Assembly: GCA_963766345.1 (NCBI GenBank) | Contig: CAVXZL010000012.1 | Location: 496,001 to 560,000 of the forward strand | DNA from: DASVFB01 sp963766345 | Lineage (GTDB): Bacteria; Actinomycetota; Thermoleophilia; Gaiellales; Gaiellaceae | DNA length: 64,000 nucleotides | Reading direction: 5' to 3' | In this document: positions 36,425 through 45,392 of the stretch, in pieces | Layout of the letters: every line of letters starts with the position of its first letter | Numbering within the stretch: position 1 is the stretch's first letter | Position numbers and translations under genes: made by a program | The notes under the pieces: model-generated | Database searches by the model: none | The model's input: only the letters and a program-made list of their open reading frames with translations | What the model was told of the DNA's origin: nothing

Positions 36425-37270
36425 CAACGCGCTCCGCGAACCACGGCGACTCGCGCCGGAAGAGCCAGAGCCCGAACGCGAGCGTGAGCAGGCAGAAGCC
36501 GACGCGGCACGAGGTATCCCCACGCGGTGCCGTAGACGTCGGCGGCGGTGATCGCCTGGGGTCCGCCGATGACGATCGCGCGCATGTCCTGCATGACCTG
36601 CACGACGGGGCTGATGAACGCGATCGGCTTCGCCCACGGCGGCAGGAAGCCGACCGGGTAGATGATCGGCGAGGCGAAGAACAGCAGCTGGATGACGAGC
36701 TCCCAGAGCTGGTGCGACGTCGCGCAGCCGAACGAACGCCGCCGCATAGGACGAGGCCGACGGCGACCGTGAACACGATGCAGCTCGACGAGCAGGAACG
36801 GAAGCCACAGCCACTCGGGCCTTCGGTCGAGACCGGTTGAGGCCGACGAAGACGCGCGACGACGAGAGGTTGACGAGCAACGTGATCGCCGCGGAGATCG
36901 TCACCGAGAGCGGGATCACGAGGTGCGGGAACGAGAGCTTGCGCAGCAGCGAAGCGCGCGCGACGAGCGACGGCATCGCGAGGTTCGTCGCGTCGACGAA
37001 GAAGGTCCAGAGCACGATTCCGATCAGCAGGTAGAGCGGGTAGTGCTCGAAGCCGACGTTGAGCTTGAAGAAGCGGCCGAACACGGTGTAGAGGACGGCG
37101 AACATCGCCAGCGGCTTCGCGATCGACCAGACGTAGCCGAGCGCGGACTCCGCGTACTTGAGCTTGTACTCGGTGCCCGCGATCACGCGCAGGATGCGGA
37201 GCTGATGCAGCGAGCCGTCTGCGCCGAGCGTCCCGGACGGTCGGCAAAGATCGCGACGTCCGGCGCTCAC
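36424..37270 (-). CDS. ABC-2 polysaccharide exporter permease (second system), frameshifted
   Basis: GTG 37270 starts a protein with LRILRVIAGTEYKLKYAESA, GYVWSIAKPLAMFAVLYTVF and FPHLVIPLSVTISAAITLLV, typical of Wzm/TagG-like permeases. Frame changes near 36828, 36770 and 36745 break the middle. Then WELVIQLLFFASPIIYPVGF, PIAFISPVVQVMQDMRAIVI and, after a change near 36505, LTLAFGLWLFRRESPWFAE complete about 280 residues. The end lies at the TGATGA that also holds the ATPase start. GTGA overlap with the preceding glycosyltransferase shows coupling. Confidence 0.78.
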
Positions 37271-38640
37271 GGGCGCCTAGCGTAGCGATCGCCTCGACAG
37301 GCGCCGCCCTGCGAGCTGCGCCGCGCGCCGGCCGCGCCGCGTACGCCGCGGTCGGCGACCGCATGCCGAAGGCGCCATTCGATCCAGCTTGCGCCGTGGC
37401 CGACGCGTGCGCCGCCGCGGGACCGGCTGCCCCCAGCCTGACCTAGTCGGCGCAGCGGCTCGACGACGCGCGGCCACAGGAACTCCTCCCGAACGTCGGC
37501 GATTGCGCGGCGCGCCGCGTTCGTACGTGCTCCGCGTCGTCGAGCAGCGTCTCGAGCGCGTTCGACCCAGGCGCTCGACGTCGCGCGGCGGCAACGCGTC
37601 TGCCGAGACCCCGCCGCTCGACGAGATCGCCGAGGACGTCGCCCGTCGTCGTCACGACGGGCAGGCCGGCCCAGAAGCAGTCGAGCAGCCGCGTGCGGAA
37701 CGCGAAGCGGCTCTCGATGTCGTCGAAGTGCGCCGAGACGCCGAGGTCCGCCTCGAGCAGGTACGCGCCGCGCTGCTCGTACGGGATCCAGCCCTCGTGG
37801 AAGAACACGACGCGGTCGCGCAGGCCGAGCTCCTCCGCGCGTGCGGCCGCGCGCGCCGCCATCCGCATCTCGGGCACGTGCGGGTTCGGATGGCGCAGGC
37901 CGAGGAAGAAGAGCCGGACGTCGTCGCGTCGGCGCGCGAGCTCGGCGACGGCGTCGATGACGGTCAGCGGGTCGAACCAGTTCCAGATCCCTCCGGGCCA
38001 GAGCAGCAAGCGGTCGTGTTGCCGATCCCGGGGACGACGCCCTTCAGTACGGGTTCGCTCGCCACCGGCGGCTCGGCCGAGATGCCGAACGGCACCACGT
38101 CGATCAGCCCTCGCAGCGACGGGTCGGCCGCGAAGCGCTCGTGGTCGATGCGACCCGACTGCATCAGCGCGCCGAGCCAGAGATCGCGCTGGCATCTCGC
38201 TCGCGCAGATGAACGCGTCGCCGGTTCGCAGGACGACCGCGTCCGCAAGCCGGTTCAGCTCCGCGGCCTCGGCCGGCTGGCGATCCGTCCCCTGGCGCGC
38301 GTCGAGCGCGAGGTTCTCGATGTGCAGCGGCGCGTAGAGGTCGTAGATGCGGCGCGTTCGGGTGCGCGCGAGCCGGCGCATCGTCGGGACGGGCAGGCGT
38401 TGCGCGACGACGCAGTCGGCGCCGTCCGTCAGCGGCGTCATGAGCGCCGGATCCCAGACATCGGCGACGACGAGGTCGAAGCCGTCGGGCTCGAGGTCCG
38501 TCTCGAACGGAACGACGAGCGTGACCTCACCGTCGTCGCGAAGCTCGCGGGCGAAGTTGAGGTAGCGAATCCCCGGCCCGGCCATGCTCGAGCCGACGTG
38601 GTCGTTCGACGACGACGACGATCCGGCGCGCGGAGCTCAT
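37267..38640 (-). CDS. Family 4 glycosyltransferase, several frameshifts
   Basis: ATG 38640 opens MSSARRIVVVV. After a shift near 38610 the frame reads DHVGSSMAGPGIRYLNFARE, the usual opening of this GT4 group. LALDARQGTDRQPAEAAELN is followed by a shift near 38195, then LWLGALMQSGRIDHERFAAD and VVPFGISAEPP. A shift near 38015 leads to LLLWPGGIWNWFDPLTVIDA and HEGWIPYEQRGAYLLEADLG. The C-terminal stretch WPRVVEPLRRLG and the stop at 37267 appear only after a further shift near 37580, and the stop overlaps the permease GTG. Repaired length is about 455 residues. Confidence 0.7.
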
Positions 38641-38692
38641 GCGGGTTGTCCCGCGAGCATCCACGTCGAGCAGCTCGCGCCGCGGCCGGAGC

Positions 38693-39542
38693 TCACGCCG
38701 CGCGCGCGCGATCTCCGGCGCCTCGCGCGCACAGCTGCACGAACGCTGTGGCGATCGCGCGCGGGTGCTTCGGCAGGCGGAGCAGCTCACCCGCGACGAC
38801 GCGCGCGAGAGCCGACGCGGGAAGGCACTTGAGCGCGAAGCGCATCAGGTTGTGGTGCGACGACGCGCTGCGCCGCGCGTGCACGTCCGTCGTCGTCACG
38901 CCGCCGACGCGGTGGCGCAGCCGCGCCTCGGGCACGTAGACGCTCGCCCAGCCGCGCGACCACGCGCGCCAGCAGAGGTCGAGGTCCTCCCACTCCATGA
39001 AGAACGACTCGTCGAAGCAGCCGAGCTCGAGCAGCATGCTGCGCCTGACCAGCATCGCCGCGCCGTGCGCGCTCACCGTCGGCACGACGCCCTCCGCGGG
39101 CGCGTCGTCCTCGAGATGGAGGCCGGGTATGTACTCGTGCCACAGCCGGCCGCGCGCGAGCCGCGTGCGCGCGTGGATCACGCGGCCGTCGTCCCAGCCG
39201 AGCTGCGTCGGGTCGGCCGCGAAGCGTCTCGCATCGGCGTCGAGCGCCTCGGCGAGATGCGCGAGGCAGTCGGGCTCGTACGCGACGTCGTTGTTCGAGC
39301 AGAGGACGTAGTCGGCGTCGACGGCGCGCGCGCCGAGGTTGTAGAGGAAGCCCAGTCCGCGGTTCGGCGCGCGAAGCACCGATCGCGCCGAGCTCCTCGG
39401 CGACCTCGACGCTGCGGTCCGTCGATCCGCCGTCGACGACGACGACCGCGCTCGGCGGGCGCGTCTGCGCGCGCACGCTCTCGAGGCAGTCGCGGAGGAG
39501 CCGCTCGCCCTGGTGGTTTCCGACGACGACGGCGATCGTCAG
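38693..39542 (-). CDS. Family 2 glycosyltransferase, possible CTG start and frameshift
   Basis: The frame from CTG 39542 reads LTIAVVVGNHQGERLLRDCL and VVVVDGGSTDRSVEVAEELG, a GT2 N-terminus. After a shift near 39375 it continues NRGLGFLYNLGARAVDADYV, CSNNDVAYEPDCLAHLAEAL and ESFFMEWEDLDLCWRAWSRG. The last is the acceptor ED motif of rhamnosyltransferase-like GT2 enzymes. CTG overlaps the preceding stop as CTGA. ATG 39549 in another frame would serve if one base is missing there. The stop at 38693 lies in a (CG)n run and may also be misplaced. Confidence 0.7.
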
Positions 39543-40675
39543 CCGGCATCGAGCTCGTCGAGCGCCTCGCGCAACGCCTCGCGCAGGCGCGCGGGATCGT
39601 GCTCGCGGACGACGTAGGCGCGACCTCGCCGGCGCATCTCGCGGAGCCTATCGCCGTCGCCGAGCAACGCCTCTGCGCGGTCGGCGAGCTCGTCCGGCGT
39701 CGAAGCTCTCGAGCACTTCGCCGCCGCCGGACTCGCGCACGAGCTCCTCCGGGCCGCCCGACGGCGTCGACGAGCGCCGGCACGCCTGCCGCGAGCGCCT
39801 CCGCGACGACCAGGCCGAAGCCCTCCTGCAGCGACGGCAGCACGAACAGCGTCGCGCTTCGAAGCGGCTCGGCGACGGACGCGACCTCGCCGAGCACCTC
39901 GACGCCGTCGGGCACCGCCTGCGCCGGAGGTGCGCCGACGAGGGACAGCCGCGCTCGCGGCAGCCGCGTTCGCGCAACCGCACGAAGGCGTCGAGCAGCA
40001 GCGCGACGTTCTTGCGCGGATCGGACGCGCGGCCGACGAAGACGAGCCGCGGCGCGTCGAGCCCGCGCTCCCACTCGTCGTCGGGGAGCGGGGAGAAGCG
40101 CTCGGCGTCGACCGGGATGTGCACGAGCACGGATCCGATCCTCGGGCACGCGCGCGAGCGCGGCGAGCGACCGCCGCGACGCAGCCGAGATCGCCCACAG
40201 CACGCGCGCGCGGCGCAGCGTCTCGCGCTCCAGCCGGTGCATGACGCGGCGCGCCGGCGGCGTGCGCGGTCCGCCGAAGGCCGTCGACGCCGTCGCGCCG
40301 CGCCGCCCATTCGTCGTCGACCGTCGTCCCCGCCCAGCAGCCGTACGGGCGGCGCGAGAGCACCGCGCCGTAGCCGTACGAAGCGGCGGGCGCGCAGACG
40401 AAGCACGTCTTCGCGCGGCGCAGCCGGTCGGCGACCCGCGGCGCGGCGAGCCAGAGCTTGTGGGCCTCCAGGTCGGGCAGCGGGAGCCACGAGCGAACGG
40501 GACGCGAGCGCGTGAAGACCGGATCGTCGTCGTCGCCCGGGAGGCGCGGGTTGCTGAGGAAGTGCAGCTGCGGCTCGCGCCCCACCTCCTCGGCGGCGCG
40601 CCACAGCGCCTCGGTCAGCGCGCGCCCGCCGCCGCCGAACCCGGGGTCCGGCGCGACGATCGCGAGGTCACGCAT
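39539..40675 (-). CDS. Family 4 glycosyltransferase, several frameshifts
   Basis: ATG 40675 begins MRDLAIVAPDPGFGGGGRAL, followed by RLRRAKTCFVCAPAASYGYG. After a shift near 40255 comes LERETLRRARVLWAISAASR; after another near 40150 LVHIPVDAERFSPLPDDEWE and LVFVGRASDPRKNVALLLDA. After one near 39965 come GVEVLGEVASVAEPLRSATL and LPSLQEGFGLVVAEALAAGV. The final piece, AEALLGDGDRLREMRRRGRA, runs to the stop at 39539. These are the ordered motifs of one GT4 enzyme of about 378 residues. Confidence 0.72.
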   Translation of the reverse strand: MRDLAIVAPDPGFGGGGRALTEALWRAAEEVGREPQLHFLSNPRLPGDDDDPVFTRSRPVRSWLPLPDLEAHKLWLAAPRVADRLRRAKTCFVCAPAASYGYGAVLSRRPYGCWAGTTVDDEWAARRDGVDGLRRTAHAAGAPRHAPAGARDAAPRARAVGDLGCVAAVARRARARARGSDPCSCTSRSTPSASPRSPTTSGSAGSTRRGSSSSAARPIRARTSRCCSTPSCGCANAAAASAAVPRRRTSGAGGARRRRGARRGRVRRRAASKRDAVRAAVAAGGLRPGRRGGARGRRAGARRRRRAARRSSCASPAAAKCSRASTPDELADRAEALLGDGDRLREMRRRGRAYVVREHDPARLREALREALDELDAG

Positions 40676-41849
40676 GGTCGAAAGCAGAGTCGAGGGCTCG
40701 GCGGTAGATGCTCTCCTGGAGCTCGAGCACGCGCGGCCACGACCACTCCTCGGCCACCTCGCGCGCCTCCTCGCCGAGCTTCCGCCGCAGCTCGGGGTCG
40801 GCGAGCAACCGCTCGAGCGCTTCGCGGAGCTTCGCCTCGCCGTACGGCACGACGATCGCCCCTCGGCCCGGCGAAGCACTCGGCGACGCCGCAGCGGTCG
40901 GTGAGCACGATCGCGGCGCCGGCCGCCGCCGCCTCGGCCGCGACCATGCCGAAGTTCTCGTAGCCCGACGGCAGCACGAAGACGTCCGCGTCCGCGTACA
41001 CCGCCGGCAGCTCCTCACGCGGCAGCGGCCCGACGAAGTGAACGCGGTCGGTGACGCCGAGCCGGTCGCGAAGCGCGAGCAGCTCCCGGTCGACGCCGTG
41101 CCCGCCGTCGGGGCCGACGATCACGACGTGGACGTCCGGCAGCTGCGTCGCGATGTGCACGAGCAGCTCGAGGCCTTTGCCGTGAGCGATGCGGCCGACG
41201 TTGAGGACGACGCGTGCCGACTCGTCGAGGCCGGCGCGCTCGCGCAGACTGCCGCGGCAGCGCCGATCCCGCGCTCCACCTCCGGGAAGCCGTGCGGGCG
41301 CACGACGATCCGCTCGTCCGCGATGCCGGCGGCGCGGTACTCGCGCGCCTCGACCTCGGACGACGCGACGAGCAGCGTCGCGCCGGGCATGACGCCGCGA
41401 AAGGCAGTCGCATCGAGAGCGCGCTTGAGGAGCACCTTGCGGTGCTTCGGCGCGACCATGCCCATCCCCTCGAAGACGTACGGCACGCGGCGGAGCCTGC
41501 ACCACGCCGCGACGCCGGTCCCGATCGGGTCGCGGAAGCCGAACAGGTGCACGACGTCCGGACGCGGCGCGCGCTCGAGGATCCGCGGCAGCGTCGGCGT
41601 CAGCCCCATCCAGCGGAAGTGCAGCGGCGTCGCGAGGTAGTGCACGCGCACGCCGTTGACGTCCTCGACACGCGTGCGCGTCGAACCGTGCGCGTCGTGC
41701 GACGTGAGGCTCGTCGTGAACACCTCGACCGTGTGGCCGCGCGCCGTGAGGCCCTCGGCGAGGCGCATCATCACCGCGATCGGCCCGCCGAACGAATGTG
41801 CGGGCCAGTACGCAGGCACGGAGAGATGGACGCGTAGCGGCCTCGCCAC
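40668..41849 (-). CDS. Family 4 glycosyltransferase, two frameshifts
   Basis: GTG 41849 starts RPLRVHLSVPAYWPAHSFGG, a clear GT4 opening with the glycine pair of the acceptor loop. RVPYVFEGMGMVAPKHRKVL and VRPHGFPEVE follow. After a shift near 41253 the protein continues ARVVLNVGRIAHGKGLELLV and LPSGYENFGMVAAEAAAAGA, the donor-site motif. After a shift near 40865 the tail reads AIVVPYGEAKLREALERLLA and ends at 40668. The end overlaps the start of the next gene by eight bases. It would be about 393 residues. Confidence 0.76.
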
Positions 41850-41880
41850 GAGAGCCGAACGTTAGCCTTGGCCGCGGGAC

Positions 41881-43130
41881 GTGCCGGACGCCTCGATCAC
41901 CCGCATCCTCTACGTGCACCACCGCAGCGAGCCCGGCGGCGCACCCACGAGCCTCTCGTTCGTGATCGCGAACCTCGACCGCGAGCGGTTCGAGCCGCAC
42001 GTCTTCTGCCCGCCCGGGCGCGCCGCGCAGCTGTTCCGCGACGCCGGCGCGACCGTGCACGAGGGAACGGTCGCGGCGTTCACGCACATCTGGGCGAGCA
42101 CGTATCGCGGGCGCCGCTGGCTGCTGCTCGCGCGCGAGCTGGCGAGGCTGCCGCGTGCACGTCGTCGAGCTGCGACGCGTGCTGCGCGCGGAGCGCTTCG
42201 ACCTCGTCCACCTCAACGACTCGCCGATGACTCCCCGCGGCGTGGCTCGCGCGCCGCGCGCGCATCCCCGTCGTCTGGCATCTGCGCTCAGCGCCTCCGG
42301 CCGGTGGACGTGACCGCCGCTCGCGGCTCGTGCGGAAGGCGCTGCTGCGATTCGCCGAAGCGCGCATCGCGATCAACACCGACGTCGCGGAGCTCTGGGA
42401 CGTGCCGGCGGACGTGATCCCGAACGCGGTGGCGCTCGACCGCTTCCGTCCGGGCGACGCGGCTGCGGCGGCCGCAGCTCTCGGTCTGCCGCCGTCGCGT
42501 CCGGTCGTCTCGTATTTCGGCTTCGTCTACCCGTACAAGGGCTTTCGCGAGTTCATCCTCGCGGCCGCTTCGCTCACGCACGAGCGCGGCCTCGACGCGA
42601 CGTTCCTCGTCGTCGGCGGCGGCGTGCGCAGCGCCGCGTTCTTCCGCAGCCCCTTCGGCCGGACGCTCCAGCTGCTCGGGCTCGCGCACGACTACGAGGC
42701 GGAAGCGCGCGAGCTCGTGCGCGAGCACCGGCTCGAAGACCGCTTCCGCTTCGTTCCGTTCACGCCCGACATCGCCGAGCTCTACCGTGCGAGCGCCGTC
42801 GTGATTGCGCCGTCGCAGGGCCCGGAGATCGGACGGCCCGTGCTCGAGGGAGCGGCGAGCGGCGTCGCCGTCGTCGCCACCGGGACGACGACGGGAGGCG
42901 CCATCGTCGAGCCCGGTCGAACGGCACTCGTCGTCGACAACGTCGGCGCCGACGTGCTCGCCGCGGCCACGGCCGAGCTGCTCGAGGACCCGGAGCGTCG
43001 TGCAGCGATCGGCGCGGCCGCGCGCGAGCACGCGTTACGGGCGTTCGACCCCGTCGAGAACACGCGCCGCATCGAGGACGTCTACGACCGCGTCCTCGGA
43101 CGCGACGCACGTTCGACCGCATCGTCGTAG
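41881..43130 (+). CDS. Family 4 glycosyltransferase, three frameshifts
   Basis: GTG 41881 begins ITRILYVHHRSEPGGAPTSL and FVIANLDRERFEPHVFCPPG. Shifts near 42155, 42235 and 42290 interrupt the acceptor domain, whose other frames read DLVHLNDSP and IPVVWHLRS. From about 42330 the protein is continuous: INTDVAELWDVPADVIPNAV, VVSYFGFVYPYKGFREFILA and IAPSQGPEIGRPVLEGAASG, the donor motif. It ends at 43130 and overlaps the convergent gene by 49 bases. It is the only rightward gene between 35 and 50 kb and probably has its own promoter in the 31-base gap before it. Confidence 0.76.
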
Positions 43131-44121
43131 GCGGCAACCGTCGCGTCCGTCACGCGCGGCCAGGAGCAGAGCTCGCGCACGCGCTCCCGCGCGTTCGGGC
43201 CGAGCTCATGTCGGAGCTCCCGGTCTGCGAGCAGCCGCTCGAGCGCGTCGCGCAGCGCCTCGACGTCGCGCGGGCGGGACCGAGCAGTCCCGTCTCGCCG
43301 TCCACGACGAGGTCGCGCAGGCCGCCGACGTCGCTCGCGACGACGGCGCGGCCGTGCGCCATCGCCTCGGCGCACGCAACGCCGAAGCCCTCGCGATGCG
43401 ACGGGCACGCGACGACCGCGGCGCGCGCGTACAGCGACGCGAGCTCGTCCGGCGGCAACCAGCCGAGCGATCCCGGGACACGAGCGCGGAGCGGCCCGTC
43501 GCCGGCGACGACGAGCTTGTGGCCGCGCGCAGCCTCGACGAGCTCGAGGATTCCCTTCTCGCGCGACAGGCGCCCCGCGAAGAGGATCTCCGGCGGCTCC
43601 GCCTCCTCGCCGACCGAGTCCGGGCAGCTCGACGCCGTTCGGGACGACGCGGACATCGAGCGCGCCGAGACCGCGCACGTCGTCCGCGAGAGCGTTGGAC
43701 ACCGCGAGCACAACGCTCATGCGACGCGAGGATCGCGCGCGCGAGCGGACGCGCCCGCCGCGCGAGCTCCAGGTCCGTTCCGTGCACCGTCAGCACGATC
43801 GGGCGCCGCGCCGCGAGCGCCACCGCGCCGGCGGGGAGCCAGTGCGCGTGCACCACGTTCGCGTCGCGCGCCGCGCGACGGGCCGCGCGCGCGAAACGCG
43901 GCGAGAAAGAGCGGCAGCACGAGTGCCAGCCACGGCCGCCTGCGCAGGTTCCCGGCGACGCCGGCGCCGTACGCGAGGCCGAAGTGACGAAACGACGCCG
44001 GCGAGACGACCTCCACTGCGACGCCGCGCTCGCGCAGACGCTCGACGGCGTCGGCGACGAACCGCCCTGCAGCGTCGCCCGCGAAGCGCGGGTACGAGGT
44101 CGTCAGGACGACGACTTTCAC
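43082..44121 (-). CDS. Family 4 glycosyltransferase, several frameshifts
   Basis: GTG 44121 opens VKVVVLTTSYPRFAGDAAGR, a textbook GT4 start. After shifts near 43890 and 43730 come VVHAHWLPAGAVALAARRPI and IVLTVHGTDLELARRARPLA. Near 43615 the frame moves to EILFAGRLSREKGILELVEA and SHREGFGVACAEAMAHGRAV, the donor motif. The last piece, LELLCSWPRVTDA-like sequence (RVRELCSWPRVTDATVAAYD), ends at 43082. Repaired length is about 345 residues. GTGA overlap couples it to the intact gene upstream. Confidence 0.73.
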
Positions 44122-45368
44122 GCGAGCTCGTGCACGAGCGCGGCGAGCTCGGCGACACGCGCGCGCCGGTCGACCCGTTCGCGCGCCTCGTCGCCGAGCT
44201 CCACGCGCAGCTCGCCGCGCTTCCACCGGTTGTGCAGATCGACGAGCGCGGCGCGCAGCGCCTCGACGTCGTCGGCCGGAGCGACGATGCCGGCGCCGAT
44301 CTCCTCGATCAGCCGGCCCGCGGCGCCGTCCGCGGGAACGGCGGCGAGGATCGGCCGCCCGGCGGCGACGTACTCGAAGACCTTGCCGGGGATGACGCCC
44401 GTGCCGCGCCCGCCCGCGTCGGCGGCGATGAGGAGCAGCGCTTCGGAGTCGCGCTGCAGCTCGAGCGAGCGGCGGCGCGGCACGAACGGAATCACCTCGA
44501 CGCGGTCGCCGAGCCCGAGCGAGTCGGCGAACTCCTGGTCGGCCGCGCGGAACCCGCCGACGAAGCGGACGACGACGTCCTCGAGCTGCGAATCGGCAAG
44601 CGCTTGCAGGAACGGCTTCGGATCGCGCTTGCCGAAGAACGCGCCGGTGTGCGTGATGCGGAAGCGCTCGCTCGGCGTGTACTCGAGGCCGTTGAAGTCG
44701 TCGAAGTCGCTGCCGTTCGGGATCGTCACGACGCGGCCGACAGGCGAGAGCGCGCGCATCTCCTCCGCGATCGCGTCGAACGCCGCCACGATCGCGTCGG
44801 CGTGACGCGCGACGACCCCGCCGACGGCGCGGACGGTCTGGCCCTTCAGCCGCACCGTGACGGTGTCGGAGCGCCGGTCCTGGTGCGCGAGCAGCGAGTC
44901 GCGGAGGTCGGCGATCCAGCGCGCGCCCGTCGCACGCCGCACCGCCGCGCCGACGAGGTGCACGGAGCCGGGCGGTGATGTCGTGATCACGACGTCGATG
45001 CTCTCCTGGCGCGCGATCTTGAGCGCCGCGGGGATCGCCGTGAGGTTCCACGTCGCCGCCTCGTCGGGGACGATCAGCCGCCGCGGCAGCAGCCGCGCCT
45101 TCGTCGCGATGCGCTCGAGCCCCGTCTTGCCGTGCAGCTCCTCCGACGGCAGGCGCCCGCGCGGCCCGAGGTAGCGCACGCGGTGCACCCACGCCTGCGT
45201 CGGCGGCAGCAGCTCGTGATCCATGTGCACCCAGCGCGGGTTGTCCGGCGCGAGCACGTGCGTCTCGATCCCGAGCGACGGCAGGTGCGTCGCGAACTTG
45301 AGCGGACGCTGCACGCCGCCGCCGCCCGCCGGCGGGAAGTAGAGCGTTACGAGGAGAACCTTGATCAC
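44118..45368 (-). CDS. Family 4-like glycosyltransferase
   Basis: The intact 416-residue enzyme begins MIKVLLVTLYFPPAGGGGVQ, with the glycine-rich acceptor loop, and shows TSPPGSVHLVGAAVRRATGA, WIADLRDSLLAHQDRRSDTV and VVTIPNGSDFDDFNGLEY at the linker. ITHTGAFFGKRDPKPFLQAL, and GVIPGKVFEYVAAGRPILAA near 325, form the donor half. This SPPGS/WIADLRD layout is typical of a GT4 subgroup in exopolysaccharide loci, and the protein resembles the enzyme at 24511-25788. GTG 45368 is used; a 24-base gap separates it from the membrane-protein gene upstream. Confidence 0.88.
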   Translation of the reverse strand: MIKVLLVTLYFPPAGGGGVQRPLKFATHLPSLGIETHVLAPDNPRWVHMDHELLPPTQAWVHRVRYLGPRGRLPSEELHGKTGLERIATKARLLPRRLIVPDEAATWNLTAIPAALKIARQESIDVVITTSPPGSVHLVGAAVRRATGARWIADLRDSLLAHQDRRSDTVTVRLKGQTVRAVGGVVARHADAIVAAFDAIAEEMRALSPVGRVVTIPNGSDFDDFNGLEYTPSERFRITHTGAFFGKRDPKPFLQALADSQLEDVVVRFVGGFRAADQEFADSLGLGDRVEVIPFVPRRRSLELQRDSEALLLIAADAGGRGTGVIPGKVFEYVAAGRPILAAVPADGAAGRLIEEIGAGIVAPADDVEALRAALVDLHNRWKRGELRVELGDEARERVDRRARVAELAALVHELA

Positions 45369-45392
45369 GAAAGCAGAGTCACGGAGGCAGGG

